A stretch of 16,443 bases of DNA from JAMCXS01 sp964459065 (GCA_964459065.1 CAYWMN010000063.1:1-16443); one strand, 5' to 3'; counted from the first letter of the stretch, positions 1-7,296 are shown. The notes: generated from the sequence alone by a model not told the origin. Numbers and translations: made by a program.

Positions 1-63
1 GTTCCCGTCTGCTTCCCAAAATCACGCCGTCTGCAAACAAAGCTCATGTTGCAGACTTCGTGT

Positions 64-2331
64 CTATCGACGAATCCGCAAGCTGCCCGTGAGGCGGATA
101 TCCGATGAAGAATTCCCCACGTAGATCGTATACGCCCCATTGGCGATATCCCACCGGTCCACATCGACGTTCCAGTAGGAGAACGGATGGCAAACTGACT
201 GGGGATTCAGATTGACAGTCACTCGCTGCTCCTGCCCCGCGGCAAGGTTGACCTTGGCCCAGCCCACCAGCCGTTTAGGAGGCTCGCCCACTTTTGCGGG
301 AAAACCCAGGTACACCTGGGCGACTTCCGCACCCTTCCGCGCTCCGGTATTTTTCAGGTTAAAGCTTACCCGGACGTTTTGCTTTCCATCCTCCACGCCC
401 GGGGTCACCTGAAGGTTGGAAAAGGAAAAGTTAGTATAGGAAAGTCCATATCCAAACGGAAACAGCGGCTGGATATGATTCGCTTCATACCACTTGTAGC
501 CAACCTTCAGACCCTCCGTGTAGTTGATGTCAAAATACCCCCCTCCGAGCGGCGGCATCGGAAGGCGAGGGCGCGGCAGTTGCGCCTCGCTTCGCGGAAA
601 GGTAATCGGCAACTTACCCGAGGGATTCACTGCCCCGAACAGAATGTTCGCAATGGCTTCCCCGCCCCGCTGGCCGGGGTACCAGGTCTCCACCACCGCG
701 CTCACGCGGCTGATCCACGGCATGAGGACAGGATCTCCCGTCTCCAGCACGACGATGGTGTGCGGATTGGCGGCAGCAACCCGTTCGATCAGTTGATCTT
801 GGTTGTGAGGAAGAATGAGATTAGGAAGGTCGGTTCCTTCAGCCGACCACTGGTTAGCAAAAACGATGGCCACCTCAGAAGCGGCAGCCAGCCTGGCAGC
901 CGATGCAGGATCGGTACCCGCATCGTACTTCACCGTCACATTCGGCGCCAGGGCTCGAATCGCTTTGAGCGGAGACGAAGGGTCCCAGACCGAGGGGGAA
1001 AGAACCCGCTCGCCGGGGACAACCTTCGAGGGCACAGCGTTTCCTCCCACCGGATCAACTTGCGAGGACCCACCGCCAGAGAGGACGCCCACGTCGGCGT
1101 GCGATCCGATGACCGCGATCGAACGCAGGCCCGAAGTTTTCAACGGCAACTGCATTCCGTGGTTCTTCAGCAGAACAATTCCCTGCTCTTCGACGTGCTG
1201 CGCCACCCGCGCGTCGGCTTGAGCGTCAATCGGTTTCACAACCGGAGGATTATCAATGACCCCAACAGCAAACATCGTCCGCAGGATGCGGTGGTCCATG
1301 TTATTAATCCGGGACATCCGTACCAGCCCGGAATTCACGGCCCGATTGAGCGCCCCGGCAAAGTACCGGGAGGCATAGAACTCCTGGTCAAGTCCGGAAA
1401 GGGCAGCCTTTACGGTGCTGTGCGTGGCGCCCCAGTCCGACATGACCCAGCCCTTGAAGCCCCAATCGTTTTTCAGCACATCGTTCAACAGAAAGCTGTT
1501 CTGGCAGGAATAGACCCCGTTCACGCGGTTATAGGCGCACATGACGGCGCCCACTCCCGAATCCTTGATTCCAATCTCAAACGCCAAAAGGTCTGTCTCC
1601 CGCATGGAGCGGACATCCAGGTTCGCGCTCACCAGGAAGCGGCCTGAAGATTCAACGACGTGGAGGATGGGACTCGTCCAACGGGAACGGCCTGCCTCCT
1701 GATCATTGAGTGCGTAGTGCTTGATCGTGGCAATGACACCCTGATCCTGGATGGCTTTGAGTTCCGGAGCAACGATCATCCCGGCCAGAATGGGATCTTC
1801 GCCATGGTATTCAAAATTGCGTCCGCCGCGAGGGTCGCGCGCAAGATCAATCCCTCCACCCAGGGAGACGTTGAAGCCTTCGTCGCGCGTCTCCTTGCCG
1901 ATCACGGTTCCGAACTCCGTAGCAACCTTGGGATCCCAGGACGCCGTCTCGGCCAGCGACGAAGGCAGCGCCGTTGACCGCCCTTTCAATCCCCGGCCCG
2001 AGTTCGTAACCCCGAGCCCCGCGCCAACCAGTTGAAGATCGGGAATCCCCAAAGGGGCGATGCCGGGAACGAAGCCGTCGCCGCCCAAAGCGTCCGGAAC
2101 ATATTTCCATCCCCCCCGCTTGTAAACCGCAGTGCTCTCATGAAGGAGCTGAATCTTCTGATTGAGGGTCATCGCTTTGATTAAAAGGTCCGCCCTCACA
2201 TCGGGAGACAGAGACTTATTCATCCAAGGGTGCTTCGGGTGTTGAGCGACGCAAGTAATAGAAGCCAACAACACCATGCTCAGAAATACGAGCAGGCCGG
2301 GAGCTTTGGCCTGTCCAGTACGCTTGTTCAT
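64..2331 (-). CDS. Secreted GH3 beta-glucosidase (glycoside hydrolase family 3)
   Basis: This 755-aa protein should hydrolyse terminal beta-linked glucose (or a related sugar) from oligosaccharides, with retention of configuration, outside the cytoplasm. Residues 1-30 form a signal peptide: basic start, hydrophobic core, and a likely cut after CVAQ. The N-terminal TIM-barrel domain spans about 40-360, with the RNFEYHGEDP segment (171-180), the KH pair at 204-205, and the nucleophile Asp299 in VMSDWGA. The second alpha/beta domain (about 380-580) carries WSAEGTDLP, where Glu498 is the likely acid/base. A fibronectin-III-like domain fills about 625-750, including FPFGYGLSY. Length and domain order are complete for the family. 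GAGGG lies 6 nt before the ATG. The gene diverges from the FAD oxidase gene. The exact substrate (cellobiose, xyloside or another) cannot be decided by eye; the GH3 family call is secure. Confidence 0.95.
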   Translation of the reverse strand: MNKRTGQAKAPGLLVFLSMVLLASITCVAQHPKHPWMNKSLSPDVRADLLIKAMTLNQKIQLLHESTAVYKRGGWKYVPDALGGDGFVPGIAPLGIPDLQLVGAGLGVTNSGRGLKGRSTALPSSLAETASWDPKVATEFGTVIGKETRDEGFNVSLGGGIDLARDPRGGRNFEYHGEDPILAGMIVAPELKAIQDQGVIATIKHYALNDQEAGRSRWTSPILHVVESSGRFLVSANLDVRSMRETDLLAFEIGIKDSGVGAVMCAYNRVNGVYSCQNSFLLNDVLKNDWGFKGWVMSDWGATHSTVKAALSGLDQEFYASRYFAGALNRAVNSGLVRMSRINNMDHRILRTMFAVGVIDNPPVVKPIDAQADARVAQHVEEQGIVLLKNHGMQLPLKTSGLRSIAVIGSHADVGVLSGGGSSQVDPVGGNAVPSKVVPGERVLSPSVWDPSSPLKAIRALAPNVTVKYDAGTDPASAARLAAASEVAIVFANQWSAEGTDLPNLILPHNQDQLIERVAAANPHTIVVLETGDPVLMPWISRVSAVVETWYPGQRGGEAIANILFGAVNPSGKLPITFPRSEAQLPRPRLPMPPLGGGYFDINYTEGLKVGYKWYEANHIQPLFPFGYGLSYTNFSFSNLQVTPGVEDGKQNVRVSFNLKNTGARKGAEVAQVYLGFPAKVGEPPKRLVGWAKVNLAAGQEQRVTVNLNPQSVCHPFSYWNVDVDRWDIANGAYTIYVGNSSSDIRLTGSLRIRR

Positions 2332-2485
2332 TTTTTCCCTCGCGAAATTGAGTGTGCTGCATTGTTGATGGTCGGCAGCCTAACCTTCCGCCATCCAACA
2401 TCCGAAGGCATTTTCATTGACCGCCATAATCGTCCTGACGGTTGCTAACGCCGACGCGCAAAATCCCATCTCCATTTCAAGGCTA

Positions 2486-2531
2486 GAGTTTACATCACGA
2501 CGCCAACTAAACTCGCAAAAGAGTTAAACTC
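2486..2531. promoter_or_regulatory. Operator-like cluster of GAGTT/AACTC repeats in the divergent intergenic region
   Basis: The gap between the divergent GH3 and FAD oxidase genes contains GAGTTTA (2486-2492), its exact reverse complement TAAACTC (2508-2514), and a second TAAACTC (2525-2531). The second copy is the right half of the near-perfect palindrome GAGTTAAACTC (2521-2531). Starts are 22 and 17 bases apart, so the sites lie roughly two turns apart on the helix. This pattern fits a dimeric repressor or activator site serving one or both genes, but no regulator is known to me for it. I could not place a convincing -35/-10 pair around it. Confidence 0.35.
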
Positions 2532-2605
2532 ATAAACGGGTTGATGCGGAACCGCGCGACGCCCAACGGGACGTGAGAAAGTGGAATGGAGGCGGCAAAA
2601 GACGG

Positions 2606-3754
2606 ATGGCTCACAATTCGAACTCAACCAGGACAGCGGATGTTGTTATCATCGGCGGCGGAATTATCGGAAGCGCCATTGCGTTCCGCATGGCGAGATC
2701 AGGTGTAAAGGTTGCGGTGGTTGACCGGGCCGAACCCGCGGCGGAAGCCAGCGGCGCGGCGGCCGGCATGATTGCTCCGCAAGGCGAAATGCTGGAGCCC
2801 AACCACTTCTTCGAGCTTTCGAAGACCAGCAGGGATCTCTACCCCGACTTTGCAACAGAAGTCGAAGACCTCACTGAAGAAGACATCCATTACCGCCGGG
2901 ACGGGACGCTCCTGGTTGCGATCGACGAAGATGAGTGCAAGGAACTGGAGCAGATTTACGCCCATCAAACGCGGCTGGGCCTGCCCCTCGAACGCCTGAC
3001 CGGCGCAACAGCCGCAAAACGCGTTGCGGGACTATCGCCAGAAATCCAGCTTGCTCTTCTGGTTCCGGGAGACCACTGGGTCGATAATCAACGTTTGTCC
3101 CGCGCCCTGGTTCAAGCTGGGAGGAAAGTGGGAGTGGAGTTCTATTGGGAAACCACGGCGACAGGTTTTAACGTTCAAGGCGACCGGGTTGAAAGCGTCC
3201 AGGCAACCGCCGGCCAAGGCAAGACGGCCATGACCTTTTCAGCCAACAGCTTTGTTCTTGCCGCGGGATGCTGGTCCCAACCTCTGGCGGAAATGATGGG
3301 CGTCTCTCTTGCCATGCAGCCCTGCCGTGGAATGATGATCGAATTCACGGCACCCTCCGCACTTCCCTGCGTTGTTCGCTCAGGCATCCACTACCTTGTT
3401 CCTCGATCCGGCAAAACACTGGTCGCCGGCACGACGGCGGAATATGTGGGTTATGAAAAGGCTGTTACCGCGGAAGGACTTGAATCCATTATTCGCGGAG
3501 TTTCGCGGATTGCGCCCATGATCAAGAAATCCGTGTTTCAGCGCGCATGGTGCGGCCTGCGGCCCGACACGAAAGATCACTACCCGATTATGGGATTCGG
3601 CGAAGCAAAAAACCTGATCTTTGCCACGGGCCATTTTCGCAACGGGATTCTCCTCGCCCCCGTCACGGCCAAGCTGATCACCGAATTGCTTCTGACCGGC
3701 TCCTCCTCATTTCCCCTTGAACCCTATTCACCGCTCCGCTTCAAGGCCCAGTGA
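2606..3754 (+). CDS. thiO: Glycine oxidase ThiO-like FAD-dependent amino acid oxidase
   Basis: This 382-aa soluble flavoenzyme of the DAO family most resembles ThiO. ThiO oxidises glycine to the imine that becomes part of the thiazole ring of thiamine. The dinucleotide-binding motif VVIIGGGIIGSAIA follows the start closely, and the strand ends in VVDR, the expected acidic residue for ribose binding. The AAAGMIAPQGE segment, the W-C-G-L-R-P-D-T motif before D-H-Y-P-I-M-G, and the C-terminal ATGHFRNGILLAP FAD-binding segment all match ThiO/DAO proteins. I chose the ATG at 2606 because GGAGG (2588-2592) lies upstream, though the 13-nt spacing is long. A GTG at 2573 would add 11 residues and has no ribosome site. 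No other thi gene and no TPP riboswitch are in view, so glycine specificity is inferred; a related D-amino acid or sarcosine-type oxidase remains possible. Confidence 0.82.
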   Translation: MAHNSNSTRTADVVIIGGGIIGSAIAFRMARSGVKVAVVDRAEPAAEASGAAAGMIAPQGEMLEPNHFFELSKTSRDLYPDFATEVEDLTEEDIHYRRDGTLLVAIDEDECKELEQIYAHQTRLGLPLERLTGATAAKRVAGLSPEIQLALLVPGDHWVDNQRLSRALVQAGRKVGVEFYWETTATGFNVQGDRVESVQATAGQGKTAMTFSANSFVLAAGCWSQPLAEMMGVSLAMQPCRGMMIEFTAPSALPCVVRSGIHYLVPRSGKTLVAGTTAEYVGYEKAVTAEGLESIIRGVSRIAPMIKKSVFQRAWCGLRPDTKDHYPIMGFGEAKNLIFATGHFRNGILLAPVTAKLITELLLTGSSSFPLEPYSPLRFKAQ

Positions 3755-3765
3755 GATGCCGTTTT

Positions 3766-3780
3766 CGGGATTCGATCCCG
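3766..3780 (+). repeat. Short hairpin just after the thiO-like gene
   Basis: CGGGAT and ATCCCG form a perfect 6-bp stem around a TCG loop, 12 bases after the stop codon of the oxidase gene. The T-run lies before the stem rather than after it, so this is not a textbook intrinsic terminator. It could still stabilise the 3' end of the message or give weak termination. Confidence 0.3.
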
Positions 3781-3844
3781 CGGGCTTCCCGGGGCGATGA
3801 AAGTTCGCATTCTTGCACGAAATCGCTTAGGATGGATGGTTTAA

Positions 3845-3862
3845 CCCTGCAGGGATGATCCC
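3845..3862. promoter_or_regulatory. Overlapping palindromes upstream of gltX
   Basis: CCCTGCAGGG (3845-3854) is a perfect 10-bp palindrome. It overlaps GGGATGATCCC (3852-3862), a perfect 5-bp inverted repeat around one base. Both sit just upstream of the likely gltX core promoter, where an operator would be expected. No protein is assigned to them. Confidence 0.28.
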
Positions 3863-3883
3863 AGTTTAAGGATTATCTTCGTA

Positions 3884-3889
3884 TATATT
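3884..3889 (+). promoter_or_regulatory. Candidate -10 box of gltX placing the transcription start at the ATG
   Basis: TATATT lies 6 bases before the gltX ATG in a short AT-rich run. A normal start 6-7 bases after the box would fall on the first base of the start codon, giving a leaderless message. The -35 region (about 3861-3866, CCAGTT) is a poor match to TTGACA, so the promoter is a suggestion only. Confidence 0.4.
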
Positions 3890-3895
3890 TAACCT

Positions 3896-5344
3896 ATGTC
3901 TGAAATTCGAGTCCGATTTGCACCCTCGCCCACCGGCTATCTCCACGTTGGAGGAGCGCGGACGGCGCTTTACAATTGGCTGTTTGCCCGGCGACAAAAA
4001 GGCGTCCTGATCCTGCGAATTGAGGATACCGACGCCGACCGGTCAAAAGCGGAGCTGGTTACGGCAATTCTTGAAAGCCTCCGCTGGCTCGGCCTCGACT
4101 GGGACGAAGGGCCGTTTCATCAATCGGAGCGCCTGGATCGTTACCGCGCGCTCGCCGCTGAACTCGAGCAGCGGGGCCACGCCTATCCCTGTTTCTGCAC
4201 CCCGGAAGAGCTTCAAGCAAAGCGCTCGCAGGCTGACAAGCGCCAGCCTTGGAAATATGACCGGACCTGCCGCAATCTCCCGGAGCAGGAACGGCAAAAG
4301 CGCCTGGCCGAAAAGATGCCCTACGTGCTCCGTTTTCAGGTTCCGGAGACCGGCCAAACCAGTTTTGAAGACCAAGTCTTCGGCACCGTCAGCGTCGAAA
4401 ATCAGGAGATCGAAGACTTTGTGTTGCTGCGTTCGGATGGCCAGCCAACCTACCATATGAGCGTTGTGGCCGACGACGCGGATATGCGGATCACGCACGT
4501 CATCCGCGGCGCCGATCACCTCTCGAACACGCCCAAACAGATTCTGGTGTACCGGGCGCTCGGCCTGGGCGTGCCCAACTTTGCGCACTTGCCCTTGATT
4601 CTGGGACCGGACCGCCAGCGTCTCTCCAAGCGGCACGGCGCGACAGCGGTCGGAGCCTATCGCGATCAAGGCATCCTGCCCGAGGCTCTCGTCAACTTCC
4701 TCGCGCTGCTGGGATGGACGCCTCCGAACGGCCAGGAGATTCTTCCCCTCGAAACCATGGTCAGGGAGTTTGAGCTTCCGTCGGTCTCAAAATCCAATGC
4801 CGTCTTTGATCCGGAAAAGCTTGCCTGGATGAACAGCCAATACCTGCGCGCCCTCAGCCTGGAACGCCTGGTTCCCAGGGTTGAAGCTGAATTAAGCTCA
4901 CAAGGCATCCAGCCGGCCGCCTTCTCATCGCAGGAGCAATTCCGCAAAACGGTGGCGTTGCTTCAGGTTCGCGCGCGGACCCTGAGAGATTTCGGGCAGG
5001 GTGGCCGGGCCTTCTTCACCGACGATTTCGATTTTGCTCCGGAAGCCCGGAAAAAATTCTGGAAAGATCCGGCTCTTCGCGACTATCTGGGGGAACTCGC
5101 GGAGCGGCTGGCAAAAGTTCCAGCGTTTGATTTACCGGAGGTGGAAAAATGCTTAAGAGATCTCGCCGGCGAAAAAGGCATCAAGGCAGGCTTGCTGATT
5201 AACGCCACGCGCGTGGCGCTCACCGGGCAGGCGGTCGCCCCGGGATTGTTTGAAGTTATGATCGTGCTCGGACAACAACGAACCGTTGAAAGACTTCGCC
5301 GGGCCGCCGATTATTGGGGCAGCTCCGCGCCCGTCAATCCGTAA
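3896..5344 (+). CDS. gltX: Glutamyl-tRNA synthetase
   Basis: This 482-aa class I aminoacyl-tRNA synthetase charges tRNA-Glu with glutamate in the cytoplasm. The FAPSPTGYLHVGG start carries the HIGH-type ATP site (HVGG, 17-20), and RLSKRHG (242-248) is the KMSKS equivalent. RIEDTD (41-46) and the VIRGADHLSNTPKQ stretch (202-215) are typical of GluRS. The zinc-like insert has Cys99, Cys101 and Cys125, but Asn127 stands where E. coli GluRS has a histidine ligand. The helical anticodon-binding domain fills about 310-475. Length is normal. An in-frame TAA lies 6 bases upstream and the ATP-site motif begins at residue 9, so the ATG is fixed; yet there is no Shine-Dalgarno sequence before it. I cannot tell by eye whether the enzyme is discriminating or also charges tRNA-Gln. 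Confidence 0.97.
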   Translation: MSEIRVRFAPSPTGYLHVGGARTALYNWLFARRQKGVLILRIEDTDADRSKAELVTAILESLRWLGLDWDEGPFHQSERLDRYRALAAELEQRGHAYPCFCTPEELQAKRSQADKRQPWKYDRTCRNLPEQERQKRLAEKMPYVLRFQVPETGQTSFEDQVFGTVSVENQEIEDFVLLRSDGQPTYHMSVVADDADMRITHVIRGADHLSNTPKQILVYRALGLGVPNFAHLPLILGPDRQRLSKRHGATAVGAYRDQGILPEALVNFLALLGWTPPNGQEILPLETMVREFELPSVSKSNAVFDPEKLAWMNSQYLRALSLERLVPRVEAELSSQGIQPAAFSSQEQFRKTVALLQVRARTLRDFGQGGRAFFTDDFDFAPEARKKFWKDPALRDYLGELAERLAKVPAFDLPEVEKCLRDLAGEKGIKAGLLINATRVALTGQAVAPGLFEVMIVLGQQRTVERLRRAADYWGSSAPVNP

Positions 5345-5349
5345 GGCGG

Positions 5350-5375
5350 CTTTGTCATTTCCAACAAAGACTTTT
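5350..5375 (+). terminator. Weak hairpin plus T-run between convergent gltX and the small peptide gene
   Basis: CTTTGT (5350-5355) and ACAAAG (5364-5369) form a 6-bp stem with an 8-base loop, followed by ACTTTT. It sits 5 bases after the gltX stop. The stem is AT-rich and the T-run has only four bases, so termination would be weak. It is the only candidate in the 38-bp gap. Confidence 0.25.
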
Positions 5376-5382
5376 CCCGGCG

Positions 5383-5478
5383 CTAGGCTTCCTCCAGCTT
5401 CTCAATCACCACAATCGCAACCACCAGCACCGTCGCCGTGATCTCCAGGATCCGTTTGATTTTCTTCAGTTTGGACAT
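5383..5478 (-). CDS. Small 31-aa single-helix membrane peptide
   Basis: The predicted product is 31 residues. The basic start MSKLKKIKR is followed by a hydrophobic run (about ILEITATVLVVAIVVI, 10-25) and a charged end, EKLEEA. That is the profile of a one-helix inner-membrane peptide with the N terminus likely inside. Its ATG comes 4 nt after the TGA of the metallophosphoesterase gene on the same strand. GGAG overlapping that upstream stop region lies 7 nt before the ATG, so translation is probably coupled. I recognise no family. Short ORFs can arise by chance, but the spacing, the ribosome site and the residue pattern together favour a real gene. It could be a membrane anchor or regulator for its partner, which is inference only. 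Confidence 0.55.
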   Translation of the reverse strand: MSKLKKIKRILEITATVLVVAIVVIEKLEEA

Positions 5479-5482
5479 AGCC

Positions 5483-6049
5483 TCACTCCGCAAGGGGCAG
5501 CCAAACGCTTTCCGGCAAATTCTTGTCTTCCCCCTCCAACCCTATTATCCGCCCACGGACGCCCCGAGGGAAGAGTTCAAGTAAGCCGCAGCAGCGAGGT
5601 AATGAAAATCTTCGCGTTCCTGAACTGCCGGGGTTAAAAAACAACCGATGCCCCACCGTCACCAGGCATGGGCGATGACTGTGCCCGAACACCACCACTC
5701 GGGTGGCGGGATCAAAGCTCTTGAGAAATTGGGCGATCCGCTCCGGGTCGAGCCTGGGAAGCAAGGCGCCGTCCGCCCAGTTTTCCAGTTCCTGTTGCGG
5801 CACCGCCAACTGATGCTGCATTTCAACCTGCAGGTTATTAAACTTCGCGCTCAGCGTGGGGGGCAGATTCATGTCCGCCGAGTCCACGTTTCCGCGTACG
5901 GCATACACCTTTGCCACGCCTTCAAGATCCCTCAGAACTTCCTCAGAGCCCACGTCGCCGGCGTGCAAGATCGCGTCAACCCCCGCCAGAAGCTCGGCAA
6001 GCTGCGGATCAAGATATCCATGGGTATCTGAAATGACTCCGATCTTCAT
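5483..6049 (-). CDS. YfcE/MJ0936-type metallophosphoesterase
   Basis: This 188-aa cytoplasmic calcineurin-like phosphoesterase should hydrolyse phosphodiesters or small phosphate esters using two metal ions. Visible metal-site motifs are SDTHG (Asp8, His10), LHAGDVG (Asp32), RGNVD (Asn54), FGHSHRP (His123, His125) and the family signature NPGSSGTRR (139-147). The mid-protein HG motif of this family is weak: the likely equivalent reads EMQHQ, keeping His79 but not the glycine. The reading frame extends further upstream (to 6346), but homology starts at MKIGVISDTHG and a purine-rich GGGGGCAGGGA precedes the ATG at 6049, so I use that start. The small membrane peptide gene follows after 4 nt. 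The natural substrate cannot be told from sequence. Confidence 0.9.
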   Translation of the reverse strand: MKIGVISDTHGYLDPQLAELLAGVDAILHAGDVGSEEVLRDLEGVAKVYAVRGNVDSADMNLPPTLSAKFNNLQVEMQHQLAVPQQELENWADGALLPRLDPERIAQFLKSFDPATRVVVFGHSHRPCLVTVGHRLFFNPGSSGTRRFSLPRCCGLLELFPRGVRGRIIGLEGEDKNLPESVWLPLAE

Positions 6050-6393
6050 TCCCTGCCCCCGGCAGTTGATGGATGAAAGTCCATGTGAATGCTCAAGTCG
6101 TCGCTCCCGTGTTGCCGAACCTGAAGAACAGTATAAACTTGCGAGACGCCTGATTTCATAAATCGACAGACGCCGAGGGAATATGAATTTCAGTTCACCG
6201 GCAATCTTTCCGAAAGAGCGCGACGCCGCCCTGCCGCTTGAGCCTGGAATCGGCCATCCACCCTCGCGGACACCCCGCAAATTAGGCAACGGAAGGACGG
6301 CTGGCAAGAAGTTCTTGGGCTCCTCTTCGGATTGAGTTAAATTCAATAAGATGCACTTTTGTAAGAAACTGCGGTCTGGCAGATAGGAAGGCT
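6050..6393. other. Divergent intergenic region, phosphoesterase / aminotransferase
   Basis: About 344 bases without a gene that I can support. It must hold the promoters of both flanking divergent genes, but I see no convincing -35/-10 pair. The only notable element is ATTGA-GTTAAAT-TCAAT (6331-6347), a 5-bp inverted repeat. It contains GAGTTAAATTC, which differs by one base from the palindrome upstream of the thiO-like gene. The upstream reading-frame extension of the phosphoesterase crosses this region but shows no protein-like conservation. Confidence 0.5.
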
Positions 6394-7296
6394 ATGTTAC
6401 ATAAGCATATTTGGCATGACGGTCGCATTGCCCCGATCGAACAAGCGCGCTTCTCCCCGGGCCAGGCAGGTCTGCTGAACGGTTGGGGATTGTTCACCAC
6501 CCTGAGGGTTTATGACGGGCGCCCTTTCGCCTTTGACCGTCACTGGAAACGCCTTGCCACCGATGCAGGCCGCATCAGGCTGCCGTTCGAAGATCAACCT
6601 GAAGCCACGCGCGAACATCTGATGCGATTGATCCAGGCCAACGAGGTCCGGCAAGGGTGCGCGCGAATCTATTTTATTTACAACCAGTCCGGCTACTGGG
6701 TCAGCACCGAGTCCATGCCCAACGTGGATTCGTTGATTTGCACGGCTGATCTACCGCTACGGAAAGGCCCTGTGCGCCTGACGGTTACGGCTCACGGCCG
6801 GCATGCGCAAAGCCCCCTGGCAGGCGTCAAAGTAACTTCGTGGCTTGCCAACGTCTGGATGCTGGATCAGGCACAGCGCAGCGGTTTTGATGAAACGATT
6901 TTGCTCAACGAGCGCAGTGAAGTGGCCGAATGCACCGCCGCCAACATTTTCTCCGTGCGCGGCAACGAAATAACCACACCGCCGCTCTCCGCCGGATGCC
7001 TCCCTGGAGTCACTCGAGAGGTGTTGCTCGAAATCGGCGGCGCTCAGGGATTCCGCATCCAGGAAGCCCCCCTAACCCTCGACGAGCTGTTCGCCGCCGA
7101 CGAAGCCTTCGTCACCTCGACAACAAGGGAAGTTCAGCCGGTCTCTCACATTGACGAGCGTGCGATCCGGCAGGTCCGCGGGCCGGTAACCCGGCAGCTC
7201 GCGGAAGCTTTTTCGCGATATGTCGCCGAATCTCTTCCATCCTGCGGGCAGGCTGAAGCGGAGCCTTCCACAAGCGGAGCGTCCAAAGCCCGCTGA
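6394..7296 (+). CDS. Class IV PLP-dependent aminotransferase (BCAT / ADC lyase / D-amino acid transaminase fold)
   Basis: This 300-aa cytoplasmic PLP enzyme belongs to fold type IV. The start carries WHDGRIAP and the family-typical LLNGWGLFTTLRVYDGRPF. Lys146 in AGVKVTSWLANVW is the likely Schiff-base lysine. Glu179 with AECTAANIF (178-186) matches the class IV signature and should contact the PLP ring nitrogen. The segment LPGVTREVLLEI (203-214) and the TSTTREVQPV stretch (241-250) complete the active site. Candidate activities are branched-chain aminotransferase, 4-amino-4-deoxychorismate lyase (PabC) or D-alanine transaminase. No pabA/pabB or ilv gene is nearby to decide. The last 20 or so residues are a polar, Ser/Ala-rich tail. 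AGGAAGG sits immediately before the ATG (2 nt from its 3' end). Confidence 0.87.
   Translation: MLHKHIWHDGRIAPIEQARFSPGQAGLLNGWGLFTTLRVYDGRPFAFDRHWKRLATDAGRIRLPFEDQPEATREHLMRLIQANEVRQGCARIYFIYNQSGYWVSTESMPNVDSLICTADLPLRKGPVRLTVTAHGRHAQSPLAGVKVTSWLANVWMLDQAQRSGFDETILLNERSEVAECTAANIFSVRGNEITTPPLSAGCLPGVTREVLLEIGGAQGFRIQEAPLTLDELFAADEAFVTSTTREVQPVSHIDERAIRQVRGPVTRQLAEAFSRYVAESLPSCGQAEAEPSTSGASKAR

Noticed and set aside
379..1647. A 422-codon plus-strand reading frame opposite the GH3 gene
   Set aside because: It is antisense to a clear GH3 enzyme. Its translation is rich in Arg, His and Pro without any domain, as expected for the complement of a GC-rich gene.
2242..2331. Possible lipoprotein signal in the GH3 protein (cysteine near residue 27)
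   Set aside because: The residues before the cysteine (S-I-T-C) do not match a lipobox. An ordinary signal-peptidase I site after CVAQ fits better.
2332..2605. TPP riboswitch upstream of the thiO-like gene
   Set aside because: I looked for the conserved CUGAGA and ACCUGA-type segments and found neither.
6050..6346. N-terminal extension of the metallophosphoesterase to an upstream ATG
   Set aside because: The extra 99 residues show no domain. The family fold starts exactly at MKIGVISDTHG, and a purine-rich ribosome site precedes the ATG at 6049.
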